Below are positions 35,540 through 45,086 of a stretch of DNA of 64,000 nt, in pieces (the first letter of the stretch is position 1; the number at the start of each line of letters is the position of its first letter). The notes beneath the pieces were generated by a model that made no database searches, had not been told where the DNA came from, and worked only from the letters and a program-made list of their open reading frames with translations. The stretch lies in contig NZ_LDJX01000005.1 of NCBI RefSeq assembly GCF_001306415.1, forward strand, positions 328,819 through 392,818, in the 5' to 3' direction. Origin of the DNA: Croceitalea dokdonensis DOKDO 023 (GTDB taxonomy: Bacteria; Bacteroidota; Bacteroidia; Flavobacteriales; Flavobacteriaceae). The position numbers were made by a program, and so were the translations under genes.

Positions 35540-35572
35540 CCAGATTAAAAGCACAAATGTGCTACTTTTTTT

Positions 35573-35580
35573 TAGGTTTG
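35573..35580 (+). promoter_or_regulatory. -7 promoter box of the YkgJ-like gene
   Basis: TAGGTTTG matches TAnnTTTG exactly and ends five bases before the ATG at 35586, predicting a leaderless or near-leaderless transcript. No TTG at the right distance upstream. Confidence 0.4.
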
Positions 35581-35585
35581 TAGGT

Positions 35586-36080
35586 ATGCAGGAAGAGTTA
35601 TCACAATTACCAGGCCGGGCAAAGGAAAAACACCATGAGAATACCAAGTTTTTTGCCAAGCTAAAAAAGAGGCCTCCAAAACAATTGGATTACCTAATGC
35701 AGGAACTGCATAATGATGAGTTTGACCGAACGGATTGTTTACGCTGTGCCAATTGCTGCAAGACCACAGGGCCATTGTTTACCAATGCCGATGTGGAACG
35801 GATAGCTAAACACCTAAAAATGAAACCTGCTGCATTCATAAAAACCTACTTGCGGATTGATGAAGAGAACGATCTTGTATTGCAACAGCTGCCCTGCCCC
35901 TTTTTGGGAGCGGATAATTTCTGTTCCATTTATGCCGTTAGGCCAAAGGCATGTAGGCAGTTTCCACATACCAACAGAAAGAAATTTCAGAATATCAGCA
36001 AGCTTACCCTAAAGAATGTGGCCATTTGCCCTGCCGCTTACCATATCGTGGAGGCCATGAAAAAACGAATTTCCATATAG
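35586..36080 (+). CDS. YkgJ-family cysteine-cluster protein
   Basis: 164 residues from ATG 35586. Cysteines are arranged as in the YkgJ/Fe-S or zinc cluster family: DCLRCANCCKTTGPLF, PCPFLGADNFCSIYAVRPKA then CRQFP, and a final CPAAYHIVEAM. Eight Cys in total, probably binding a metal or Fe-S cluster. Function unknown. The start just follows a -7 box, see 35573-35580. Confidence 0.88.
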   Translation: MQEELSQLPGRAKEKHHENTKFFAKLKKRPPKQLDYLMQELHNDEFDRTDCLRCANCCKTTGPLFTNADVERIAKHLKMKPAAFIKTYLRIDEENDLVLQQLPCPFLGADNFCSIYAVRPKACRQFPHTNRKKFQNISKLTLKNVAICPAAYHIVEAMKKRISI

Positions 36081-36259
36081 CTCAAACCTGTTTGGACCTT
36101 TGGGAAAGTGCTTTGAAGCCTGAATGAAAATTAGGCCCACAGCAACCTTGGCAAGGGATAAAAGTAAGCACTGTTTAAATTTAGGAACCGGCTCCGTCTT
36201 TGTTTTGCTGCCCTGTATTTTTAGTGCTGAGGTGCTGTCCCAGAGTTCGTAACTGTACT

Positions 36260-36289
36260 TTGGGTTTCTTTTTTGATTTTGTATTTTTA
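36260..36289 (+). promoter_or_regulatory. Promoter of the sterol desaturase-family gene
   Basis: TTG (36260-36262), 19-base spacer, TATTTTTA (36282-36289), close to TTG-N17-19-TAnnTTTG. The box ends six bases before the ATG at 36296. Confidence 0.5.
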
Positions 36290-36295
36290 GCTATT

Positions 36296-37129
36296 ATGGA
36301 AACAGTAATCGCATATTTTGAAACGATTCCACCACTGCACCGCAGTTTAATTTTGGTTGGTGGAATCACATTTTTCTGGATTTTGGAGGGAATAATGCCA
36401 TTGTTCAGCATAAAATACCGCAAATGGAAGCATGCGCTGCCCAATTTTTTCTTTACACTTACCACCATTGTCATCAATTTTCCTTTGGCCTTTTTGCTGT
36501 TAAAAACATCGGATTGGACCATTGCCAATGATTTTGGCATCATTAATTGGTTACCAGAAATGCCGCTTTGGCTCTATGTAACCCTTGGGGTGGTGCTGTT
36601 GGATTTAATTGGCGCCTACACGGCACATTTGGTGGAACATAAGGTAAAACCCCTTTGGATGGTTCACTTGGTGCACCACTCGGACCATAACGTGGATACC
36701 ACCACCGCCAATAGGCACCATCCTTTGGAAAGCTTAATTAGGTATACCTTTACTTTAGTTGGGGTGTTCATTGTAGGGGCACCCGTTGGTGTCATCATGC
36801 TCTATCAAAGTTTATCGGTAGTGTTGTCCCAGTTTAACCATGCCAATATTCGTTTGCCAAAACAACTGGATAAGGCCATTAGTTGGATTGTTGTTTCGCC
36901 AGATATGCACAAGGTGCACCACCATTATGTCCTACCCTACACAGATTCCAATTATGGCAATATTTTTTCCATATGGGACAGGCTCTTTGGCACCTATATG
37001 GAATTAGATCGGGATAAAATTACCTATGGGGTGGATACTTTTCCGGATGAAAAGGAAAATAGCAGTATTGCCGGGCTGTTAAAACAACCATTCCATAAAT
37101 ACCGTAAACCTACTACGGGCAATCCGTAA
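36296..37129 (+). CDS. Sterol desaturase / fatty acid hydroxylase-family membrane protein
   Basis: 277 residues from ATG 36296; the longer frame to 36200 is Cys-rich and not family-like. Polytopic, with the eight-His di-iron pattern: HLVEHKVKPLW, VHLVHHSDHNVD, NRHHPLES, and MHKVHHHYVLPYTDSNYGN. Family members hydroxylate or desaturate lipids in the membrane using O2; specific substrate unknown (carotenoid or sterol-like lipid possible). Confidence 0.9.
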   Translation: METVIAYFETIPPLHRSLILVGGITFFWILEGIMPLFSIKYRKWKHALPNFFFTLTTIVINFPLAFLLLKTSDWTIANDFGIINWLPEMPLWLYVTLGVVLLDLIGAYTAHLVEHKVKPLWMVHLVHHSDHNVDTTTANRHHPLESLIRYTFTLVGVFIVGAPVGVIMLYQSLSVVLSQFNHANIRLPKQLDKAISWIVVSPDMHKVHHHYVLPYTDSNYGNIFSIWDRLFGTYMELDRDKITYGVDTFPDEKENSSIAGLLKQPFHKYRKPTTGNP

Positions 37130-37144
37130 CACTAAATTCTGCTG

Positions 37145-37309
37145 ATGTCCAGTAACACCAACTATAATTTAGGTTTGATTCTTGGCGCAGCAGGAACCAT
37201 TTCAGGAATTGTCTTGGTTTTGATGGGTAATAATATCATTGGAATCGCTGGTGCTTTGGCCAGTGCAGGTCTGGCATATAAGGGCTATCGACAAATTAAA
37301 AAGCGTTAA
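37145..37309 (+). CDS. Small membrane protein, 54 aa
   Basis: Starts at ATG 37145, 15 bases after the sterol desaturase stop. Sequence begins MSSNTNYNLGLILGAAG and has two hydrophobic stretches (GLILGAAGTISGIVLVLMG and IIGIAGALASAGLAY) separated by Asn-Asn, ending in a basic tail (KGYRQIKKR). A two-helix hairpin is likely. Probably co-transcribed with the desaturase. Function unknown. Confidence 0.65.
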   Translation: MSSNTNYNLGLILGAAGTISGIVLVLMGNNIIGIAGALASAGLAYKGYRQIKKR

Positions 37310-37314
37310 ACCCG

Positions 37315-38544
37315 CTAGGGATAAAGAAGGTATTTGGCACGTATCTTTTTAAAGGCATCAATTTCGGTCTGCCAACTTTGTCTAATTTTCTCTTCTGGCC
37401 ATCCATTTTCTATCTGTTGTTGAAGCCTGGCCGTACCGGCATGTTTGGTAAAGGAGTCTGTGTTAAAAAAGTTACTTTTATCTGTAGTGCTTTGGTAAGC
37501 CTTCTGTAGCCAACTTACCGTAACCCTATTCATTTTTGGATGTTGGGATAAATCTTCCCCAAAACAGGTTTTACCCTGTTCTTTTGGATACTTGGCACCA
37601 AAATTGGGTTGGGGCACATAACTGAACCCAAAACTATCGGCATCTAAAAAAGAGGCCCCATAGCGCTGAAACTGGAATTCCGTCCCCCGCCCAGCATTTA
37701 CCTTGGTTCCTTCAAAAAGGCCCAAGCTGGGATATAAGGAAATGGACTGGCTGTTGGGTAAATTGGGTGATGGCCTTATGGGCAGGACATATGGGGTGTT
37801 ATGGGTGTAATGGGTTAAGGGCACAACGGTAAGGTCTACCCTCTGCCCGTTTTTTAGCCAGCCTTCTGAGTTGATCATGGTCGCGTATTCCCCAATGGTC
37901 ATTCCATAGACCAAAGGAATTTGTTGAAGGCCTAAAAAACTAATATGTTCCGCCTGCATGGTAGGGCCATCTACATAATGTCCGTTTGGGTTGGGTCTAT
38001 CTAGGACTATAACAGGGATATTGGCGGTTGCGCAGGCTTCCATGACCAGTTGTAAGGTGGCTATATAGGTGTAAAACCGGACGCCCACATCCTGAATGTC
38101 AAAAACCACCAAATCCACGCCTTTGAGCTGCTCTTGGCTAGGTTTTTTGTTTTTTCCGTACAAGGAGACAATGGGAAGCCCCGTTTTGGTATCTATCCCG
38201 TCCTTTACCAGTTCCCCTGCATCCGCTTTTCCCCTAAATCCGTGTTCCGGGGCAAAGACCTTTACAATATTTATCTGCCGTGCCGCCAATGAATCTATGA
38301 GATGGGTATATCCCTTATCCTTAAAAATGACACTGGTCTGGTTGGCAACCACCGCTATCTGTTTTCCCTTGAGCATTGGGACATAGTCCTGTGTTTTATT
38401 GGCAGCTACGATAATTTCCCTTTGTTCTGACAGGTTTTTAGGCGTTTCTAATGTAATGTTGTTTTTTTTGGGCTGCTGGGCACACCCAAAAAGAAGGTAG
38501 CTTAAGCAGAATACTGTACTTTTGAGTTTAGAGAAAATAGGCAT
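37315..38544 (-). CDS. DUF1343 protein, NamZ-like exo-beta-N-acetylmuramidase
   Basis: 409 residues with a lipoprotein-like N-terminus (YLLFGC). DUF1343 signatures: GKQIAVVANQTSVI, VKVFAPEHGFRGKADAGE, LVVFDIQDVGVRFYTYI, LDRPNPNGHYVDGP, and SLGLFEGTKVNAGRGTEFQF. The characterised Bacillus member (NamZ) removes N-acetylmuramic acid from the ends of peptidoglycan fragments; here it is predicted to act in periplasmic muropeptide turnover. Start codons of this gene and the divergent permease lie only three bases apart. Confidence 0.88.
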   Translation of the reverse strand: MPIFSKLKSTVFCLSYLLFGCAQQPKKNNITLETPKNLSEQREIIVAANKTQDYVPMLKGKQIAVVANQTSVIFKDKGYTHLIDSLAARQINIVKVFAPEHGFRGKADAGELVKDGIDTKTGLPIVSLYGKNKKPSQEQLKGVDLVVFDIQDVGVRFYTYIATLQLVMEACATANIPVIVLDRPNPNGHYVDGPTMQAEHISFLGLQQIPLVYGMTIGEYATMINSEGWLKNGQRVDLTVVPLTHYTHNTPYVLPIRPSPNLPNSQSISLYPSLGLFEGTKVNAGRGTEFQFQRYGASFLDADSFGFSYVPQPNFGAKYPKEQGKTCFGEDLSQHPKMNRVTVSWLQKAYQSTTDKSNFFNTDSFTKHAGTARLQQQIENGWPEEKIRQSWQTEIDAFKKIRAKYLLYP

Positions 38545-38547
38545 CCA

Positions 38548-39789
38548 TTGAATTTAGAGTTTTTTATTGCCAAACGCCTGATTACAGGTAGGGAACATAA
38601 AATTAGTATTTCCTCAACGATAATAAAAATTGCCATAGCAGCAATTGCCATAAGTATTGTAATGATGCTGGTGGCCCTTGCCTCAAGTTCAGGGTTGCAA
38701 CTAAAAATACGAGAAAAGGTGTCCGCGTTCCACGGTCACATTCAAATCTTTAGTTATGACAACAATAATTCGGAGGTTTCTGTTAATCCAGTTTCCCTAA
38801 ACCAAGAGTTTTATCCAAAGTTTACGGCCATCGATGGAATCGCACATGTGCAGGGGGTTGCTGTAAAAGCGGGGATTATTAGGACGGCCGCTACTTTTGA
38901 AGGGGTGTTGGCCAAGGGTGTGGGCAAGGATTACAACTGGACCACTTTTCGGGATTTTTTGGTTGCGGGCAGACTTCCGGATTTTAAAGGAGGATTGAAT
39001 GAAGAGGCTTTGCTGTCCAAAACGCTGGCGGATAAACTTCAACTAAAGGTGGGTGATCACTTTTTTTCCGTTTTTTTAAAGGATGGGGATGTATCCAAAA
39101 CACCCAACAACAGGAAATTTACCGTGGTGGGTATGTATGATAGTGGTTTTGAGGAGCTGGATGCGTCCTATATTTTTGTGGACCTTCGGCATATACAGCG
39201 CATGAACAAATGGAAACCGGATGAGGTTGGAAATTTTGAGGTTTTTCTTGACGATTTTAATGCGATAGAGGCCAAGACCGCAGAAATCTACGGAAAGACA
39301 ATATCAGATTTGGATACCCAAAACCTAAAACAGCGCTACTTCAATATTTTTGAGTGGCTCGGACTGTTTGATTTTAATGTTGCCCTAATTATTGGTATCA
39401 TGATCATTGTTGGGGGTATCAATATGATTACCGCTTTGTTGGTGCTTATTTTGGAACGGACCAAAATGATCGGTACATTAAAGGCACTTGGCGCATCCGA
39501 TTGGACGATTCGCAAGGTTTTTTTATATAATGCTGCCTATCTCATAGGTATTGGACTTTTTTGGGGAAATGTCATTGGTTTGGGCCTTCTTTGGCTTCAA
39601 GACCGTTTTCAGTTTTTAAAATTTCCCAATCCAGAACAATATTACGTGGATTATGTTCCGGTGCATATTGATGTAACGACTATACTGCTCTTAAATATTT
39701 CTGTACTTATCTTATGTCTAGTCATGCTTTTGGTGCCATCCTATGCCGTTACCAAGATTTCTCCGGTAAAAGCGATAAAGTTTGATTGA
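38548..39789 (+). CDS. FtsX/LolCE-type ABC transporter permease
   Basis: 413 residues beginning at TTG 38548, which gives the canonical NLEFFIAKRLI start. One N-terminal membrane helix, a large periplasmic MacB-PCD-like domain (about 50-260), and three C-terminal helices with an FtsX core (INMITALLVLILERTKMIGT, then LKALGASDWTIRKVFLYNAA). This is the LolC/LolE architecture for lipoprotein release; the partner ATPase is not adjacent. Its promoter must overlap the start of the divergent DUF1343 gene. Confidence 0.88.
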   Translation: MNLEFFIAKRLITGREHKISISSTIIKIAIAAIAISIVMMLVALASSSGLQLKIREKVSAFHGHIQIFSYDNNNSEVSVNPVSLNQEFYPKFTAIDGIAHVQGVAVKAGIIRTAATFEGVLAKGVGKDYNWTTFRDFLVAGRLPDFKGGLNEEALLSKTLADKLQLKVGDHFFSVFLKDGDVSKTPNNRKFTVVGMYDSGFEELDASYIFVDLRHIQRMNKWKPDEVGNFEVFLDDFNAIEAKTAEIYGKTISDLDTQNLKQRYFNIFEWLGLFDFNVALIIGIMIIVGGINMITALLVLILERTKMIGTLKALGASDWTIRKVFLYNAAYLIGIGLFWGNVIGLGLLWLQDRFQFLKFPNPEQYYVDYVPVHIDVTTILLLNISVLILCLVMLLVPSYAVTKISPVKAIKFD

Positions 39790-39918
39790 CTCCTTTTTAC
39801 CAAAGACCAAAGACTAAACACTGGGCACAGCAAAGTACTGTTTCCCTGTTTTGTACTATCACGGCGTTTTTCCTATTTCACATACTAAAAGAAGCCCATA
39901 CGTTCCCCAAGGAACCTT

Positions 39919-39926
39919 TACTTTTG
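39919..39926 (+). promoter_or_regulatory. -7 promoter box of the cystathionine beta-synthase-like gene
   Basis: TACTTTTG is an exact TAnnTTTG and ends eight bases before the ATG at 39935, so the transcript is probably leaderless. The -33 element is not clear. Confidence 0.4.
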
Positions 39927-39934
39927 TAGGTATT

Positions 39935-40915
39935 ATGGAATACGCAGAAAATATCTTGGAAACCATTGGTAAAACCCCTTTGGTCAAACTCAATAGATTA
40001 ACCAGTGAACTGCCCTGTCTGGTACTGGCCAAGTATGAAACCTTTAACCCAGGTAATTCCGTCAAAGATCGCATGGCGCTTCAGATGGTAGAGGATGCGG
40101 AGGAGTTGGGATTGTTACGGCCGGGAGGGACCATTATAGAGGGCACTTCTGGTAATACCGGAATGGGACTTGCACTTGCTGCCGTGGTCAAGGGCTACCG
40201 TATGATCTGTGTCATCAGCGATAAGCAGTCCAAGGAAAAAATAGATATTCTAAAAGCCGTTGGCAGTGAGGTACACGTATGCCCCACCGATGTGGCTCCG
40301 GAAGACCCTAGAAGTTACTACTCCACAGCAAAACGTTTGGCTACGGAAATTCCAAATTCATGGTATGTAAACCAATATGACAATCCCAGTAATTGTAAGG
40401 CCCATTTTTTAAGCACAGGTCCAGAAATCTGGGAACAGACTGGCGGAAAGGTTACCCATTTTGTGGTTGGCGTTGGCACCGGAGGTACCATTTCTGGGGT
40501 AGGTACCTATCTAAAAATGAAGAATCCAAAGGTTAAGGTCTGGGGCATAGATACCTACGGCTCCGTTTTTAAAAAGTACCATGAAACGGGAATTTTTGAT
40601 AAAAATGAAATCTATCCCTATGTGACAGAGGGCATTGGGGAAGATATCCTTCCCAAAAATGTTAGGTTTGAGGTCATAGATGGTTTTACCAAGGTAACGG
40701 ACAAGGATGCAGCGGTATATACCCAAAAATTGGCCAAAGAAGAGGGAATGTTCTTGGGGAACTCCGCCGGTGCAGCCATTAAGGGCCTTTTGCAGTTAAA
40801 GGAACAGTTTGGAAAGGATGATGTGGTGGTGGTTTTGTTTCATGATCATGGTAGCCGTTATGTTGGCAAGATGTTCAATGATGATTGGATGCGCCAAATG
40901 GGATACCTAGAATAG
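39935..40915 (+). CDS. PLP-dependent cystathionine beta-synthase / cysteine synthase-family enzyme
   Basis: 326 residues from ATG 39935; a longer frame exists upstream but this start matches the family (MEYAENILETIGKTPLVKLN). PLP lysine in NPGNSVKDRMALQ, phosphate-binding EGTSGNTGMGLAL and GVGTGGTISGVG, and a C-terminal FHDHGSRYVGKMF. The CDG-style sequence resembles cystathionine beta-synthase without the regulatory CBS domains, so it may make cystathionine from serine and homocysteine or act as O-acetylserine sulfhydrylase. Cytoplasmic. Confidence 0.92.
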   Translation: MEYAENILETIGKTPLVKLNRLTSELPCLVLAKYETFNPGNSVKDRMALQMVEDAEELGLLRPGGTIIEGTSGNTGMGLALAAVVKGYRMICVISDKQSKEKIDILKAVGSEVHVCPTDVAPEDPRSYYSTAKRLATEIPNSWYVNQYDNPSNCKAHFLSTGPEIWEQTGGKVTHFVVGVGTGGTISGVGTYLKMKNPKVKVWGIDTYGSVFKKYHETGIFDKNEIYPYVTEGIGEDILPKNVRFEVIDGFTKVTDKDAAVYTQKLAKEEGMFLGNSAGAAIKGLLQLKEQFGKDDVVVVLFHDHGSRYVGKMFNDDWMRQMGYLE

Positions 40916-41098
40916 AATTAGTACCTTGTAAACAGTTGTGCACGTTGGAAAATCTGGTGCGTTCGAGAATGAAAATTTTAGCTTTAAAAATCGTGCTCTA
41001 AACAATTTTCAATCCTTAAAATCAATCGAACTTACATGTTGTTGGTTGCGCGGTTCATCATACACAATGGTAAATTCATTCGTTAAAAATTATAGTTT

Positions 41099-42496
41099 AT
41101 GATACTGGACAATAAACTCTATTTTAAAGGAAGTTTGCTGCTCTATGGCTTGCTTGTGCTGTTTTCCTGTAAAAGTGATGATGTAGTCCCTACAGAACAA
41201 GAAGAACAGCAGGAGGAAATAGAAGTGGCACCCCAAGACCGTTTGCCACAGGTCTTTATAGATACCAAGGGCGCCAGCATTGTGGATGAGCCCAAAATTA
41301 GTTCGGATGCTGTAATGGTGGTGGCCAACGATACGGTATATCAAGGTAATCTTGGTATAGAATTTAGGGGGGCAACTTCCCAAGGCTTCCCAAAAAAATC
41401 ATACGGACTGGAAACCTGGGATGCCAATGATGAGGATACCGACGTAGCCCTTTTGGGCTTCCCAGAGGAAGAGGATTGGATTTTATATGGTCCGTACAGT
41501 GATAAATCCTTGATGCGCAACGTACTTATTTATGACTTGTCCCGTGATATGGAAAGATATGCCAGTAGGACCCTATTTGTTGATCTTACCTTAAACGATG
41601 TGTACCAAGGGGTCTATGTTTTTATGGAAAAACTAAAGCGCGATGGAGAACGAATTGATATCAACAGATTAAGGGATGACGAAAATTCTGGGGAGGATGT
41701 AACTGGGGGATACATCCTTAAGATTGATAAGACCGCAGGCAATAATCTAGGGGAAGGCTACAATGATTTAAATTCCATAACCTCCTTATATGCACCAACA
41801 AATGCAACCTTAGGGCAACAAATCCATTTCCTGTACGAATACCCTGATGCGGAAGATATCACCATGGCCCAAAAAGAATATATCGCTACCTACATGGCCA
41901 ATTTTGAAGCTGCACTGGCCTCGGACACGTTCGCTGATGCTGAGACAGGATATGCCAACTTTATAGACGTGCAGAGTTTTATAGATTTTTTTATTCTTAA
42001 TGAACTTGCCAACAATGTAGACGGATATCGGTTAAGCACGTTTATGTACAAGGATAAAAATGAAAAACTAAAGATGGGGCCTATCTGGGATTTTAATTTG
42101 GCTTTTGGAAATGCGGACTACTGCGGTGGCGGGGCATCCAATGTTTGGGCATATCGTTTTAATGAACGTTGTCCCCAAGACTTTTGGCAAGTGCCTTTTT
42201 GGTGGGATAGGCTGTTACAGGACCCTGCATTTGTTGCCCAGTTACAAGAGCGGTGGACAGGCCTGAGGGCGAACCTGCTCTCCAACGCGGCCATTGATGC
42301 CAAAATATCTGGATATGTAGAAAACCTGCAGGATGCTGGAGCTGTTGACCGCAATTTTGCCACATGGCCCGTTTTGGGCACGTACATTTGGCCCAATAAT
42401 TTTGTGGGCGATACCTATATGGAAGAGGTGGACTACCTGCAAAATTGGGTAAGGAACAGGCTAAGTTGGTTGGATAGTGAAATCTCAACCCTATAG
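41099..42496 (+). CDS. CotH-kinase-family lipoprotein
   Basis: 465 residues with a lipoprotein signal (LVLFSC, Cys24). CotH-like features: IEFRGATSQGFPKKSYGLET, WILYGPYSDKSLMRNVLIYD, NDVYQGVYVFMEKLKRDGER, GGYILKIDK, and GPIWDFNLAFGNAD near the C-terminus. CotH proteins are atypical protein kinases studied in spore coats; secreted versions in Bacteroidota are widespread and uncharacterised. Whether this one is catalytic outside the cell, where ATP is scarce, is unknown. Confidence 0.88.
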   Translation: MILDNKLYFKGSLLLYGLLVLFSCKSDDVVPTEQEEQQEEIEVAPQDRLPQVFIDTKGASIVDEPKISSDAVMVVANDTVYQGNLGIEFRGATSQGFPKKSYGLETWDANDEDTDVALLGFPEEEDWILYGPYSDKSLMRNVLIYDLSRDMERYASRTLFVDLTLNDVYQGVYVFMEKLKRDGERIDINRLRDDENSGEDVTGGYILKIDKTAGNNLGEGYNDLNSITSLYAPTNATLGQQIHFLYEYPDAEDITMAQKEYIATYMANFEAALASDTFADAETGYANFIDVQSFIDFFILNELANNVDGYRLSTFMYKDKNEKLKMGPIWDFNLAFGNADYCGGGASNVWAYRFNERCPQDFWQVPFWWDRLLQDPAFVAQLQERWTGLRANLLSNAAIDAKISGYVENLQDAGAVDRNFATWPVLGTYIWPNNFVGDTYMEEVDYLQNWVRNRLSWLDSEISTL

Positions 42497-42522
42497 TTCC
42501 CTAAACATCTAACACAAATCAT

Positions 42523-43830
42523 ATGAAAAATACCACCCTAACAAAACTGATCCTATTGCTCATTTTTGGAGCCACTGCCTTAACACTCCAAGCACAAAAG
42601 CTATCAAAAATAGAAAAGCGAATTGTTGAAACGGTAGAAAAGGACAACGAGCAGGCCATTGAATTTTTAGAACGAGTTGTGAATATTAATAGCGGAACAC
42701 TGAACCTTGATGGTGTAAAAGCTGTAGGTATGGAATTCCAAAAAGCTTTTGAGGGTATAGGTTTTACGACCAACTGGATTCCAATGCCCCAAGAAATGAA
42801 CCGGGCTGGACATTTGTTTGCGGAAAACAAGGGAAATAAAGGTAAAAAACTGGTGTTGATCGGACATTTAGATACCGTTTTTGAGGAAGACAGTCCCTTT
42901 CAAAAATTTAAAATGATCAATGATAGTGTGGCACATGCACCGGGTGGAAACGATATGAAGGGGGGTAATGTCATCATTCTTTACGCACTTAAAGCCTTAC
43001 GGGACAATGGGTTACTTAAAGATGCCCAAATAATAGTGGCTTACACGGGTGATGAAGAAAGTACGGGGAAACCACTTTCCATAAGCAGAAAGGATTTGGT
43101 GGACGCGGCAAAGCGCAGTGACGTTGCCCTTGGTTTTGAGACCTCTACCGGCTTTAATTATGCCACGGTTGCCAGACGGGGTTCTTCCGGGTGGGCGGTT
43201 GAAGTGGAGGGCAAGCGTGCACACTCTTCTGGAATATTTAATGAGCGGGTAGGCGCAGGTGCCATTTTTGAAATGTCCCGTATCCTGCATCAGTTTTATA
43301 CTGAAGTAAAGGGTGAAGATTTACTGTCTTTTAACCCGGGAACCTTGCTGGGTGGCACCTTCGTAAATTTTGATGATAAGACCAGTAAGGGCGATGTTTT
43401 TGGAAAAACCAATGTTGTGGCCCAAAAGGCCATTGTTAAAGGAGGGTTGCGCTTTATTTCAGAAGAGCAAAAAGAACGGGCACGGGAAAAAATGCGTACT
43501 ATTATTAAGGATAATCTACCACGGACCAACGCTAAAATTTCGTTTACGGACAGCTACCCAGCCATGGCACCTACGGAGGGGAACAGGGAATTATTGCGGT
43601 TGCTAAATAAAGTAAGTCTTGATTTGGGACAAGGAGAAGTATTGGCCTATGACCCAGGAAAGCGAGGGGCAGCAGATATTTCATTTATTGCCCAGTATGT
43701 GGATTGCCTGGACGGTTTGGGTGCTATGGGAACAGGGGCCCATACCCCAGAGGAAACGGTGAATCTAAGGACCATGGAAGCACTCACCAAAAGGACTGCA
43801 ATTTTAATTTATAGGCTTATCAATTCATGA
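42523..43830 (+). CDS. Secreted M20-family metallopeptidase
   Basis: 435 residues with a signal peptide (MKNTTLTKLILLLIFGATAL then TLQAQ). M20/carboxypeptidase G2-like dimetal site: LVLIGHLDTVFEED (His, Asp), PGGNDMKGGNVIILYAL (bridging Asp), YTGDEESTGKP (Glu-Glu), and a C-terminal GTGAHTPEETVNL (His). Probably cleaves C-terminal residues or amides in the periplasm. It overlaps the next gene by 4 nt (ATGA). Confidence 0.92.
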   Translation: MKNTTLTKLILLLIFGATALTLQAQKLSKIEKRIVETVEKDNEQAIEFLERVVNINSGTLNLDGVKAVGMEFQKAFEGIGFTTNWIPMPQEMNRAGHLFAENKGNKGKKLVLIGHLDTVFEEDSPFQKFKMINDSVAHAPGGNDMKGGNVIILYALKALRDNGLLKDAQIIVAYTGDEESTGKPLSISRKDLVDAAKRSDVALGFETSTGFNYATVARRGSSGWAVEVEGKRAHSSGIFNERVGAGAIFEMSRILHQFYTEVKGEDLLSFNPGTLLGGTFVNFDDKTSKGDVFGKTNVVAQKAIVKGGLRFISEEQKERAREKMRTIIKDNLPRTNAKISFTDSYPAMAPTEGNRELLRLLNKVSLDLGQGEVLAYDPGKRGAADISFIAQYVDCLDGLGAMGTGAHTPEETVNLRTMEALTKRTAILIYRLINS

Positions 43831-44606
43831 AAAATATCCTTGCTTTAGGAAATCAAGAAGTTGGCATTGAAGATGGTGAATTGGTCAGTTATCAAGTGGA
43901 CGGCCATGAGTTTATTCATCAAAAGGGAAGTCCGGGATGGGGCAGTTCTGATACGGAAATGTTCCCTGTTATTGGACCGGTAAACGAGGCCAATTTTAAA
44001 GTTAAAACCCCTAAGGGATATGCCATACAAGACCAACACGGTCTGTTGCGGCAAGTTGCATACACCTTAACGGGCATATCTGACAACGATGCCACATACA
44101 CCAAACACTATAAGGCCAACACCCCTGTAGCCAATTCCAAGTATCCCAAAAAATCACCAGAGCCGAGGTTGATGTGGCCCTATTCCTTTACGTTTAAAAA
44201 GTACTTTTGCTTAAACGAGCAAGGCCTAGAAATTGGATTTACCATTTCTGGGGAGCATGGTATGCCTTATATGCTGGGCTACCATCCTGCTTTTAAACTG
44301 CATACCAAGAATCCGATGATACTTGCAGGAAACAGAAAAATAGGCTTGCCACAGATTTTGGCTGTTGGCAGCCGGGCACTGGAAATTAGCAATTGTGATA
44401 CCGTGGTGTTAAAGGACAAAGGACAACTGAGGATAAGAACTGAGGGTTTTGGCCATTTTATGTGTTGGACGGAAGTTGATCAAATGGTCTGTATTGAGCC
44501 AATCACATTTTATCCCTACGCAACAGAGCAGGTAAATCTTCACAAGGGATTTTTAAGTGTTCAGGATAAAAGGACGTTCCGTGTTTATGTTGACGTGTCC
44601 CTTTAG
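43827..44606 (+). CDS. Aldose 1-epimerase-family (LacX-like) protein
   Basis: 259 residues, a galactose-mutarotase-like beta-sandwich: YQVDGHEFIHQKGSPGWGSS, MFPVIGP, KYFCLNEQGLEIGFTISGE, and MLGYHPAFKLH with the conserved His-Pro-Ala-Phe. Members interconvert sugar anomers. Translationally coupled to the secreted peptidase (ATGA overlap). It is a different subfamily from the GalM at 49005-50072. Confidence 0.85.
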   Translation: MKNILALGNQEVGIEDGELVSYQVDGHEFIHQKGSPGWGSSDTEMFPVIGPVNEANFKVKTPKGYAIQDQHGLLRQVAYTLTGISDNDATYTKHYKANTPVANSKYPKKSPEPRLMWPYSFTFKKYFCLNEQGLEIGFTISGEHGMPYMLGYHPAFKLHTKNPMILAGNRKIGLPQILAVGSRALEISNCDTVVLKDKGQLRIRTEGFGHFMCWTEVDQMVCIEPITFYPYATEQVNLHKGFLSVQDKRTFRVYVDVSL

Positions 44607-44906
44607 CTTACAGGGGGCGTTTAAACGACTGCGGATGTATAAGTCTAATTTGGATATTGCGGTATCTCTCAAAGAGGAACTATTTGACCGAAACGCGTAT
44701 CATCACTCCGAAATAACCATAGTTTTTCCCTATGAATCAAACCTCCATTTAGCGATTTAAACTACTGATTGTCATTGATTTAAAATTTAGTTGAAGTTTA
44801 TTTGTGATAGACTCAACAAAATAGTTAAAAAAATCCTAATAAAATCAAGCATCCAATCGTTATTAATAGTACTTTTAATCCATAAGAATAGCAACAACAG
44901 ATATCA
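44607..44906. other. Intergenic stretch, no gene recognised
   Basis: 300 bp after the epimerase. A short rightward frame to 44760 is open but has no family features and no good start. AT-rich toward the end, which likely holds the promoter for the two small membrane proteins. Confidence 0.4.
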
Positions 44907-45086
44907 TTGAAAGATTTTATTAAAAGAATAGGGGTGATGAACTGCATCATGCTGTTAGTTGTACTGTCTATAGTTGTCTCCTCTGAAGTTCTTTTCCTGC
45001 AAGGAAAAAAAATGGACGCTATTTTTTTAGCGTTTTGGGCACCGACCATACTTGGTTTTATGAATTATTTGAAGTACAGGAAATAA
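44907..45086 (+). CDS. Small membrane protein, 59 aa
   Basis: The frame from TTG 44907 (or ATG 44937, 49 aa) starts MKDFIKRIGVMNCIMLLVV and encodes two hydrophobic helices (MLLVVLSIVVSSEVLFL and AIFLAFWAPTILGFM) with a charged tail (NYLKYRK). The stop TAA shares its last base with the next ATG (TAATG). No family recognised. Confidence 0.5.
   Translation: MKDFIKRIGVMNCIMLLVVLSIVVSSEVLFLQGKKMDAIFLAFWAPTILGFMNYLKYRK

Noticed and set aside
44607..44760. Open frame after the LacX-like epimerase
   Set aside because: It lacks a good start, family features and an independent ribosome-binding context; left as intergenic.
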